Positions 26,626 to 33,747 of a DNA stretch of 64,000 nucleotides are shown in pieces. This DNA is from Robinsoniella peoriensis (GTDB lineage Bacteria; Bacillota; Clostridia; Lachnospirales; Lachnospiraceae): the NCBI RefSeq assembly GCF_000797495.1, contig NZ_JTGN01000001.1, forward strand, positions 69,501 to 133,500. The letters are read 5' to 3'. The position numbers and the translations under genes were made by a program. Numbering within the stretch: position 1 is the first letter of the stretch; each line of letters opens with the position of its first letter. The notes beneath the pieces are model-generated. The model ran no database searches. It was not told the origin of the DNA and saw nothing but the letters and a program-made list of their open reading frames with translations.

Positions 26626-26820
26626 TTAAAGCGCAAACAGACTCTTAATTGTTTCAAATAATTGATTAATATAAGGCAGTATCCAGAAAAGCACCAGCAC
26701 CAGTCCGGCAAGACTAGTCAAAAATGCGTGTTCTTCCCTTCCACTATGCTTTAGTACCTGGCTGAGTACCGAAACCAGAATTCCGACCGCCGCAATTTTA
26801 AATATTAAATTTACACTCAT
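26626..26820 (-). CDS. spoIIIAC: Stage III sporulation protein AC
   Basis: A 64-residue protein with two membrane helices and the family sequence FKIAAVGILVSVLSQVLKHS and LAGLVLVLFWILPYINQLF. Normal size. It lies 15 bases before spoIIIAD, 112 bases after spoIIIAB. Confidence 0.93.
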   Translation of the reverse strand: MSVNLIFKIAAVGILVSVLSQVLKHSGREEHAFLTSLAGLVLVLFWILPYINQLFETIKSLFAL

Positions 26821-26932
26821 CTTTTTCCCCTCACCTTCATCTGCTGATACACCGTTTTCTAATCAAAACGAAGTACCTGGCTTTTTGACCCTGCCTATAT
26901 TCCATAATATGTGCCATACTGCCGGCACGCTG

Positions 26933-27451
26933 TCAGATTAAGATGATTGCCAGAAACAGCCCTCCCATCACGCCAAGGCAGTGATAAACCCTTGATTTAT
27001 TCTGGTAATTCTGCCTGGCTTGTATACAATTTTCATTTAACTGCTCTAAATACAAGTCAATGTTTCTAAGCTGCATGTCAATATCCAGATAGCCCAGATG
27101 GCTTCCCACCGTTTTCAATTGTTCCAGATCCTCTTTTGCAAGGTAGCAGTGCTCCAGCTTTAAATCCACCCCCTCTTCAAAAATCCTGGAAAGGCTTCTT
27201 CCATCCCGCTTCTCCATTTCCTCTGACAGATATTGCAGAAACCCCTGAAACAACGGGCCTGATCGTTGTCCCACTTTGCCAAACCCTTCTGCCAGCGGTG
27301 TTTTTCCATATTTTATTTCTCCCTGCAGCATTACAAACATACGCTTTAGCTCAGTTAACTGCACTACCCTCTTCTCCAGGTCTTTGCTCATTGAAAAACC
27401 AATCGCCGAGGATGTTGCGATTACCATACCTATTCCCAGCATCTTCAGCAT
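26933..27451 (-). CDS. spoIIIAB: Stage III sporulation protein AB
   Basis: A 172-residue protein with N- and C-terminal membrane segments around a helical domain; ELKRMFVMLQGEIKYGKTPL is the conserved motif, and the structure resembles GspF-type platform proteins. It overlaps spoIIIAA by 7 bases, indicating translational coupling with the ATPase. Confidence 0.94.
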   Translation of the reverse strand: MLKMLGIGMVIATSSAIGFSMSKDLEKRVVQLTELKRMFVMLQGEIKYGKTPLAEGFGKVGQRSGPLFQGFLQYLSEEMEKRDGRSLSRIFEEGVDLKLEHCYLAKEDLEQLKTVGSHLGYLDIDMQLRNIDLYLEQLNENCIQARQNYQNKSRVYHCLGVMGGLFLAIILI

Positions 27452-28410
27452 GAAAGTACCTCCTTTTCATACAGCCTTGTCCCACGTTCATCAAATATTT
27501 CTTTGACCTTGCCTATCTGTTTGTAGTTGTGTAGAATAATATATCTTTCAAATACCCGTTCTAGAACCAGTTTTTGAAGTAATGGTTTTCTTTTTACATC
27601 TTCAATGGAACTTCCATGCACCGTAGCCAGCAGCTTACAGCCGCAATGTATCACGGATTCAATGGCATGAATATCCTCATAGTCTCCAATTTCATCCACG
27701 GCAATAATTCTGGGAGACATAGAACGCACCAGCATCATCATCCCCTCCGCTTTTGGGCAGCAGTCCAGCACATCTGTCCGGATACCCAGATCATTTTGGG
27801 GCACTCCAAGATATGCTCCTCCAATTTCCGACCGTTCGTCTACTACCCCAATCGTACTCCCCTGAAAATAAGAAGTCCCATTGGAAAGCTGCCTGATCAT
27901 ATCCCTTAATAAGGTTGTCTTTCCGCACCTGGGCGGAGAGATAATCAGCGTATGGCAGATTTCATCCCCCTGTATTACATAAGGAAGCACTTCTGTTGCG
28001 CATCCCTTTATCTGATGTGACAAACGGACATTTATAAAAGAAATATACTTCACACTTTTAATCCTTTCCCCATCCATAATAATTTTTCCTGCTATTCCAA
28101 CCCGATGCCCGCCCTGTATTGTAATAAATCCCTGCTTCAATTCATCTTCAAAAGCATATAGGGAATAATTTGAAATATATTCCATCGTCTCAAGAAGTTC
28201 TTTCTTCTGAACCATGTAGCCATCTGCTTCCCTTGTACTTAACCGTCCCTTACCGGAAACGAAATACTCTCTGCCCGCACAGGTAATCAACAGCGGCTTA
28301 TCAACTCTTAGTCTGATCTCCTGGAGTTTTTCAAAATCAACATCTATCTTCTGTAAAATGTCCCGGATTCCCGTCGCAAAAATTCTAACGAAATCATCTT
28401 TTCCTTTCAT
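27445..28410 (-). CDS. spoIIIAA: Stage III sporulation protein AA (secretion-type ATPase)
   Basis: A 321-residue cytoplasmic ATPase related to type II/IV secretion ATPases. Walker A is PPRCGKTTLLRD, then GVVDERSEIGG and Walker B-like PRIIAVDEIGDYED. It probably energises the SpoIIIA-SpoIIQ channel in the mother cell. The start is ATG at 28410 with AGGGGTGA ahead of it; a TTG at 28431 would overlap the predicted sigma-E -10 and lie upstream of the transcript start. First gene of the eight-gene operon. Confidence 0.95.
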   Translation of the reverse strand: MKGKDDFVRIFATGIRDILQKIDVDFEKLQEIRLRVDKPLLITCAGREYFVSGKGRLSTREADGYMVQKKELLETMEYISNYSLYAFEDELKQGFITIQGGHRVGIAGKIIMDGERIKSVKYISFINVRLSHQIKGCATEVLPYVIQGDEICHTLIISPPRCGKTTLLRDMIRQLSNGTSYFQGSTIGVVDERSEIGGAYLGVPQNDLGIRTDVLDCCPKAEGMMMLVRSMSPRIIAVDEIGDYEDIHAIESVIHCGCKLLATVHGSSIEDVKRKPLLQKLVLERVFERYIILHNYKQIGKVKEIFDERGTRLYEKEVLSC

Positions 28411-28429
28411 GCCCTCACCCCTTTTAACC

Positions 28430-28458
28430 AATATATGAGGTTGTACATGAAATATACC
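28430..28458 (-). promoter_or_regulatory. Likely sigma-E promoter of the spoIIIA operon
   Basis: Minus strand GGTATATTT (28458-28450), about 12-13 bases, then CATATATT (28437-28430), close to the sigma-E pattern (-35 with ATATT, -10 CATACAnT). This fits mother-cell expression known for spoIIIA. Confidence 0.6.
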
Positions 28459-28484
28459 TTTAGGAAAATTTTTTTATTCCATCC

Positions 28485-28522
28485 GCAAAAAAAGCCGCAA
28501 AGAGTTTCCCCCTTACAGCTTT
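28485..28522 (-). terminator. Second terminator upstream of spoIIIAA
   Basis: Minus strand AAAGCTGTAAGG pairs (with G-U wobbles) with CTTTGCGGCTTT around the loop GGGAAACT, followed by seven Us. It lies about 55 bases beyond the terminator of the long purine-rich transcript and shields spoIIIAA from read-through, or ends a short RNA of its own. Confidence 0.65.
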
Positions 28523-28574
28523 ATACTTCCCGATCACCGGCAAAGCCCCGCTTTTTGTAAATATATATCAGAAC

Positions 28575-28628
28575 GCAAAAAAATAGGAACGAGCATCAAC
28601 TATACATCACCTTGTTGATACTCGTCCC
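28575..28628 (-). terminator. Strong terminator of the purine-rich transcript
   Basis: Minus strand GGGACGAGTATCAAC pairs with GTTGATGCTCGTTCC (15 pairs, two G-U), 13-base loop, then TATTTTTTT. Confidence 0.85.
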
Positions 28629-29556
28629 TAATGAACTTCAATCATTCTTTTACCTCTTTTTCATCTTTGTAATCTTATTCGTCGACTTTTCTCAATTACA
28701 ATTTCTAAGGTTTTGATTATACCTTAATTCTCCGTTTAAAACTCTTACATTTTAAACTTCTTTTGTTTAAAATCATTCTGTTTTAAACTTCTGTTGTTTA
28801 AATTCCTCGCTTTCTAAGTTTTCATAAAATTCTTAAACTACTTCTGGTTCTGATACTTCATTTCAAACCACTTTGTTAAAATACTTATTTAAACATTTGC
28901 TTTTTAAGTATTGGCTCTTAACTCTTCATCCAAAACCTCTGATCATTTACACCCTGATCAAAAATATTAAATTACTTCCTAAAAACTCCAATCTCTTAAA
29001 CGATTCGTCTAAATTCTTCTACTTCAACTACAATTGCTTAAAACTGCTCACTTCAAACCTCTTGCTGCTTAAAACCTTTTAATTCTTTTTACTTAAATAA
29101 CTTCTTTTAAACTTCTTCTGTTTAAAACTGTTAACTTTAAACTCTTTTGATTCTGAAAGCTGACGCTTTCAAATCGGTTTGTTACATGATTAAAACTTTC
29201 TACCTCTTAACCATTTGTTTCTTGAGCTCTTAAAACTTTATATACATTGCTTACAATGTCATCCGTTCTTGGTTACTTCTGTGTTTTACAAAAGCAACTG
29301 CGCTTAATATTTTGGTGGTCCATACCTCGCTTTCTTAGATTATATCATTTAAACTTACATCTGTTCTCTTCTGTACTTTGTATTTGGTTTACCACATCTG
29401 TATACTGCTTGCTTTCGCTTTTGTTTCTACATTTGCTTATCAACATCTACTTTTCCATTCGTTTCACTTTTGTAAATTAAAATGTTAAGATTAAGTTCCC
29501 ATGGGACTCTCCTCCTTAGTTAATTAAGTTTTAATTGATCTTTTATCTTTTTGTTG
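28575..29556 (-). ncRNA. Candidate long purine-rich non-coding RNA, about 980 nt
   Basis: This stretch is bounded by a perfect consensus sigma-A promoter (29563-29591) and a 15-base-pair terminator (28575-28628), both leftward. Between them the transcribed strand is A/G-rich and C-poor, has stops in all frames, and its longest ORF from ATG that I found is about 33 codons. I count 14 copies of GUUUAA or GUUUUAA, often preceded by AGAA. The element UAGAAAGCGAGG or UAAGAAAGCGAGG occurs twice (around 29325-29338 and 28805-28818). There are small hairpins, for example GAAAGC/GCTTTC near 29156-29171 and AATACTTA/TAAGTATT near 28879-28908. Near the 5' end AAGGAGGAGAG stands before ATG GGA ACT TAA, a three-residue ORF. 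I know no named RNA family like this. A decayed gene or a string of tiny ORFs is the alternative. Confidence 0.6.
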
Positions 29557-29562
29557 TCTTCA

Positions 29563-29591
29563 TTATATTCCCCATAGTCCAATTTGTCAAC
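29563..29591 (-). promoter_or_regulatory. Perfect sigma-A promoter driving the purine-rich transcript
   Basis: Minus strand TTGACA (29591-29586), 17-base spacer, TATAAT (29568-29563). Both hexamers and the spacing are exactly consensus. It faces away from the carbamate kinase gene, across about 190 bases of AT-rich DNA. Confidence 0.85.
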
Positions 29592-29777
29592 CTCTTTTTT
29601 ATATTTTTTTATATTAATTTTTTATGCTTTGTTTTTGTGTTAATTATCTGATAATTTTAAATTATTCTAATATTTTATATTTTATATCTTACACAGAAAA
29701 GAACAGTTCTTGTTGATATAACCCATTCCAATACCACTGCACCGTAAAAGTTTATCCCAACCTTCTTTTGAAAAATA

Positions 29778-29806
29778 TTGCTTTTTCCCTCCCCTAACTA
29801 TATAAT
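29778..29806 (+). promoter_or_regulatory. Sigma-A promoter of the carbamate kinase gene
   Basis: TTGCTT (29778-29783), 17-base spacer, TATAAT (29801-29806), about 58 bases before the ATG; an AGAGGT ribosome site follows at about 29850. Confidence 0.65.
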
Positions 29807-29863
29807 AGAATATAAGTTTACGGAGTGAAACAAAGAATACAGATTGAAAGAGGTAACTGAATT

Positions 29864-30796
29864 ATGAAGAAAAAGGTTGTTATTGCACTTGGCCATAAAG
29901 CGCTTGGCACTACATTTCCGGATCAAAAGATTGCAGTTAAAAATTCTGCCAAGATCCTTGCTGATTTAATAGAAGAAGGATGCCAGCTGGTAATTTCTCA
30001 CAGTAATGCTCCCCAGGTAGGGATGATCCATACAGCCATGAATGAATTCGGGAAGGTTCATGAGGATTATACACAGGCTCCTATGTCCGTATGCTCTGCC
30101 ATGAGCCAGGGATATATTGGATATGATTTACAGAATGCAATCCGTGCAGAGTTAATTAAACGCGGTATTTTCAATACGGTAAGCACGATTCTCACACAGG
30201 TTCTGGTGGATCCTTATGACGATGCTTTTTATAATCCCGTTAAGGTAATCGGACGTTATCTTACTGCGGAAGAAGCAGAAGAAGAAGAAAAGAAGGGCAA
30301 CTATGTTATCGAAGAACCCGGCAAGGGTTTCCGCAGAATTGTTGCGGCTCCAAGACCTAAGGATATTATTGAAATCGATGCCATTAAAGCCCTTGTAAAT
30401 GCCGGCCAGATCGTAATCGCATGCGGCGGCGGCGGTATTCCGGTACTGGAACAGGGCAGCGAGCTCAAAGGTGCCAGCGCAATTATTGAAAAAGATTATG
30501 CAGCCGGAAAATTAGCTGAACTGATTGACGCTGACGCATTGATCATCTTAACAAACGAAGAATATGTCTGCATTGATTATAAATCCGATGCACCGAAGGA
30601 ACTCCACCGGATTAGTTCTGCAGAAGCACAGGAACACATTGACCATCATGAATTCGGTGAGGCTGCCATGCTTCCTAAAATTCGGGCATCCATTGATTTT
30701 GTTGCATCCGGCAATGACCGCAAGGCAATTATTACAAATATGGAACATGCCTGTGATGCTTATCTTGGTAAGACGGGTACTGTTATCACAAAATAA
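29864..30796 (+). CDS. arcC: Carbamate kinase family protein (divergent)
   Basis: A 310-residue amino-acid-kinase-fold protein. HSNAPQVGMIHTAM, SAMSQGYIGYDLQNA and IACGGGGIPV are typical of carbamate kinase, which makes ATP from carbamoyl phosphate and ADP in fermentative arginine, agmatine or purine-derivative breakdown. The N-terminal phosphate-binding motif, normally ALGGNAL, is ALGHKAL here (H11, K12). A subgroup of clostridial sequences seems to have this form. It is monocistronic with its own promoter and terminator and no arginine deiminase nearby, so the pathway is open. The symbol is by family only. Confidence 0.85.
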   Translation: MKKKVVIALGHKALGTTFPDQKIAVKNSAKILADLIEEGCQLVISHSNAPQVGMIHTAMNEFGKVHEDYTQAPMSVCSAMSQGYIGYDLQNAIRAELIKRGIFNTVSTILTQVLVDPYDDAFYNPVKVIGRYLTAEEAEEEEKKGNYVIEEPGKGFRRIVAAPRPKDIIEIDAIKALVNAGQIVIACGGGGIPVLEQGSELKGASAIIEKDYAAGKLAELIDADALIILTNEEYVCIDYKSDAPKELHRISSAEAQEHIDHHEFGEAAMLPKIRASIDFVASGNDRKAIITNMEHACDAYLGKTGTVITK

Positions 30797-30815
30797 TATA
30801 AATTAATATTAATCA

Positions 30816-30850
30816 CAAAAGGGGCATGCGTCAAAGCATGTCCCTTTTCT
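30816..30850. terminator. Bidirectional terminator between arcC and the transporter gene
   Basis: Stem AAAAGGGGCATGC/GCATGTCCCTTTT with a 6-base loop; A-rich and T-rich flanks allow function on both strands. Confidence 0.75.
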
Positions 30851-30853
30851 CCG

Positions 30854-32104
30854 TTATTCACTTGCAATCTTTTTATTGCGAAACAGCATACACATTATTA
30901 GTGCTAAGAAGGTGATTCCAAGCCAGCTTAAAATTGTATTGTCCCAGCCTGTTTGCTGTACCAGAATCCCGATTGTAAATGTAGAAATGGCACAGCCCAG
31001 ATATGCCATGGAATTCAGGAAACCGGATACGGTTGAGACCCTTCCTGCTTTTTCAAACCTTAAAGGAAGAAGATTTACGAAGACCGTATTTACAGCCATC
31101 ATAGATGCTGTAATGACGGATAATAAAATAACGGTAAGTATCAATGACTTACTGCCAAAGAGCCACAGACAAAGCAGTGATACCGTTGCTGCCATGAAGA
31201 AGCATGCTGCTGTCTTTGTCTCCTGCTTTTTCCATTTTCGGTACAGATACTGAGCCGCATAAGCACCTGTCAGATTAATAACAGGCAGAATGGTTGTCAC
31301 CAGAATTGAAAGTGCCGGGGATGTCAGAAAGGTTTCGCTGATATAAGTAGGAACCCAGGAGGTTACACCGTCTTTTAAAACCCCATGTACAATTACCGGA
31401 ATCAGAATGACAAGAATTCCGCTTCCTGCCAAAATCCTGTGAAAGGCAACCTGCGGCTTTTGTATATTATTCCGATTATTATCTTCTTTCTCAACGTCCA
31501 CACCAAATTCCCTGGAAAACTTTTCTATTTTTCGAAATTTAATATCCCATAAAAGTGCCGCTGCTATAAGCAATGCTGCTGCTGCAAAAAACACCCCATG
31601 CCAGCCATTCAGGTAAATTACGGCAGCAGACAGCAGATAGGACGCCAGCGTTCCCAGTGCCTGCGTGGATATAATGTTAATACAAAAACGGAGTTTCGTT
31701 TTTTCTTCTAACATTTCTGCAAAAATGCGGATAATGGGCGGCCATATCATAGACTGGGCATAACCATTTATACACCAGACTAGCCCCATGATACCAAAAT
31801 CAGCAAAACATCCCATAACAAGATTTGCTACCCCCGAAATTGACAACCCTAAAAAAATCATTTTTCTGGGATTTACTTTGTCCCCCAGGAATCCGTTTAA
31901 CAGCTGCCCGATTCCATATGCAAAGAAGTAAGTCATACTGATAAATCCTGCCTGGGATTTTGAAAGTACTGCTTCTTTGATCATGACCGTCATGGCTGAG
32001 GAATAGTTGAGCCTCCCCAGATAGGACGTAAAATAGGCAATCCAGCATAATACAAACAACATGGTTGTCATTCGCACATCTGCTATTTTCTTATATTTAT
32101 GCAA
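30854..32104 (-). CDS. MFS transporter, organophosphate-antiporter (GlpT/UhpT) like
   Basis: A 416-residue twelve-helix major facilitator. The first helix carries YFTSYLGRLNYSSAM, like the arginine-bearing motif of the OPA family, and the loop between helices 2 and 3 has GFLGDKVNPRKMIF. OPA members exchange phosphate for glycerol 3-phosphate or sugar phosphates, but many such proteins carry other organic anions. The start is TTG at 32104 with GGGAGG seven bases upstream; an ATG at 32128 overlaps the preceding gene's stop. Last gene of the glycan locus, directly behind the two-component regulator. Confidence 0.8.
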   Translation of the reverse strand: MHKYKKIADVRMTTMLFVLCWIAYFTSYLGRLNYSSAMTVMIKEAVLSKSQAGFISMTYFFAYGIGQLLNGFLGDKVNPRKMIFLGLSISGVANLVMGCFADFGIMGLVWCINGYAQSMIWPPIIRIFAEMLEEKTKLRFCINIISTQALGTLASYLLSAAVIYLNGWHGVFFAAAALLIAAALLWDIKFRKIEKFSREFGVDVEKEDNNRNNIQKPQVAFHRILAGSGILVILIPVIVHGVLKDGVTSWVPTYISETFLTSPALSILVTTILPVINLTGAYAAQYLYRKWKKQETKTAACFFMAATVSLLCLWLFGSKSLILTVILLSVITASMMAVNTVFVNLLPLRFEKAGRVSTVSGFLNSMAYLGCAISTFTIGILVQQTGWDNTILSWLGITFLALIMCMLFRNKKIASE

Positions 32105-32130
32105 TGTAATTCCTCCCTGATACATCATTT

Positions 32131-33747
32131 TTACCTGTTCTGCTGCCGGTATTGCAGAGGCGTTAGCCCTGTGGACTTTTTAAACACCCGGAAAAAATAC
32201 TGACTGTCCTCATACCCCACTTTCTTTGCGATTTCTACAACGCTTTTATCTGTTTCCACCAGATATTCCCTTGCCTTTTTGATTCTAAATTCCGTAATAT
32301 AATTTACGGTTGACTGCTTTAGTTCTTTCTTAAATACGGAGGAAAAATAATTGGGGCTCATCCCATATCGTTCCGCCAGTTCATTTATAGCTATATTCTC
32401 ATTATAATTTTCCTGTATGTACTGAATTGCCAGCATGATTTTATTCCTGGCATTGGTATCTACAGCGCCTTCGTTCTGCATGCATTCCATTACCACATTG
32501 ATGAGATAGCCCTCCATTTCTTCCACGCTGTGAAGCTCATCCAATATGCTGAAACTGGAAAGAAGCTTTTCCATGCTTTTGGGATTATGGATGCCTTTTG
32601 AATTGAAGTTACGCAGAACCATATTTAAGATCCTCACCCACATGACCCGGATGTAAGTCACGTTATATTTGAATAGTTTTTCTTCCGAAAATATTTCGTG
32701 AATCAGGGTCTGGATATTACCAATATCGTGCCTTTCGATATAGTGATACAGCATATTTAATGCAGCCGTGGGAAATTGTTCTGCACTGAATATCCTGGCA
32801 TCTTCATAGAAATAAATGTTAGAGGTTCCATAGACAAGCCTTTGCTTTAATGCCTCCATCGCTTCGTTTTTACTGGCTGCAGATAAATGCAGCGTACTTT
32901 TGCTTAATCCCATGGTCAGAAAAATATCCATCTGCTTTTCAAAAATATTTTGCAGTTTCAGGAAAATCTGCTCTATTTCATTTCGCAAAAGCTTTTCTCT
33001 TTCTAACGAAAATACTGCAAAGAGCTGATTATAATTTGACAGGTTATTCACCATTACTTTGTCACAGGCGGAAACGATTTCGGAGAATACATTTCTGATG
33101 GAGAACCGGATTAATTCAATATCTTCATGCCCAAATTTGCTGCCGGAATAGCTTCTCCCGTCAATATTTATAATTCCAAGAAAATGCAAACAGCCCGAGC
33201 TGAAAAAACGGGGATGGTCACTTTTTAGCATTTCATAAAGGAGCCCTTTCTCTTCAGTCTCCATCACCTGTTTGCTGACCAGCGCATGTATGCCTTTTTC
33301 CAGTGTATACTGCTCTTTCTCTTTTTGCAGTTTGGTCTGGCTGGATATGGTATTGCGTATCATCTCATCTTCCTGCAGTGATTGTATGGTTTTTTCCATA
33401 ACCTTTTTCAGTTCATCATTGGACAACGGCTTTAGAAGATAAGCTTTTGCCCCCAGGGAAATTGCCTGTTCCGCATAGGCGAACTCCGCATAACCGCTTA
33501 AGATGATAAATTTCATATGGGGATACAGCGGCTTTGCTTTTTCTATAAATGTCAGCCCGTCCATATCCGGCATATGGATATCTGTCACTACGATTTCCAC
33601 ACTTTTTTCCTGAAGAATCGTCAGGGCCTCCTGCCCGGATGAAGCTTCCAGAATTTCCTCAAATTCCAGGTTTAAATACTTTAATCTGGCAAGAAAACCT
33701 TTTCTGATTAGCTCTTCGTCATCGATAATCAATAGTCGGTAGTTCAT
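32131..33747 (-). CDS. AraC-type response regulator (YesN-like)
   Basis: A 538-residue response regulator. The receiver domain has IIDDEEL and phosphoacceptor Asp56 (VVTDIHMPDMDG); a long middle region of unknown fold follows, and the C-terminal 100 residues form an AraC DNA-binding domain (ENIAINELAERYGMSPNYFS and KKVGYEDSQYFFRVFKKSTG). Such regulators, paired with YesM-like kinases, control neighbouring glycan-use genes and Lpl-type importers. ATG at 33747 overlaps the kinase stop (TAATG) and follows GGGGAGGAG. Confidence 0.92.
   Translation of the reverse strand: MNYRLLIIDDEELIRKGFLARLKYLNLEFEEILEASSGQEALTILQEKSVEIVVTDIHMPDMDGLTFIEKAKPLYPHMKFIILSGYAEFAYAEQAISLGAKAYLLKPLSNDELKKVMEKTIQSLQEDEMIRNTISSQTKLQKEKEQYTLEKGIHALVSKQVMETEEKGLLYEMLKSDHPRFFSSGCLHFLGIINIDGRSYSGSKFGHEDIELIRFSIRNVFSEIVSACDKVMVNNLSNYNQLFAVFSLEREKLLRNEIEQIFLKLQNIFEKQMDIFLTMGLSKSTLHLSAASKNEAMEALKQRLVYGTSNIYFYEDARIFSAEQFPTAALNMLYHYIERHDIGNIQTLIHEIFSEEKLFKYNVTYIRVMWVRILNMVLRNFNSKGIHNPKSMEKLLSSFSILDELHSVEEMEGYLINVVMECMQNEGAVDTNARNKIMLAIQYIQENYNENIAINELAERYGMSPNYFSSVFKKELKQSTVNYITEFRIKKAREYLVETDKSVVEIAKKVGYEDSQYFFRVFKKSTGLTPLQYRQQNR

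Noticed and set aside
28484-28562. Possible cyclic di-GMP riboswitch suggested by GGCAAAGCC-like letters
   Set aside because: The surrounding conserved bases of the GEMM motif are missing on both strands; a U-tailed hairpin explains the segment better.
28873-29480. Two rightward open frames of 69 and 77 codons in the purine-rich RNA region
   Set aside because: They lack ribosome sites, read like low-complexity Leu/Phe/Lys sequence, and lie opposite the promoter and terminator that define a leftward transcript.
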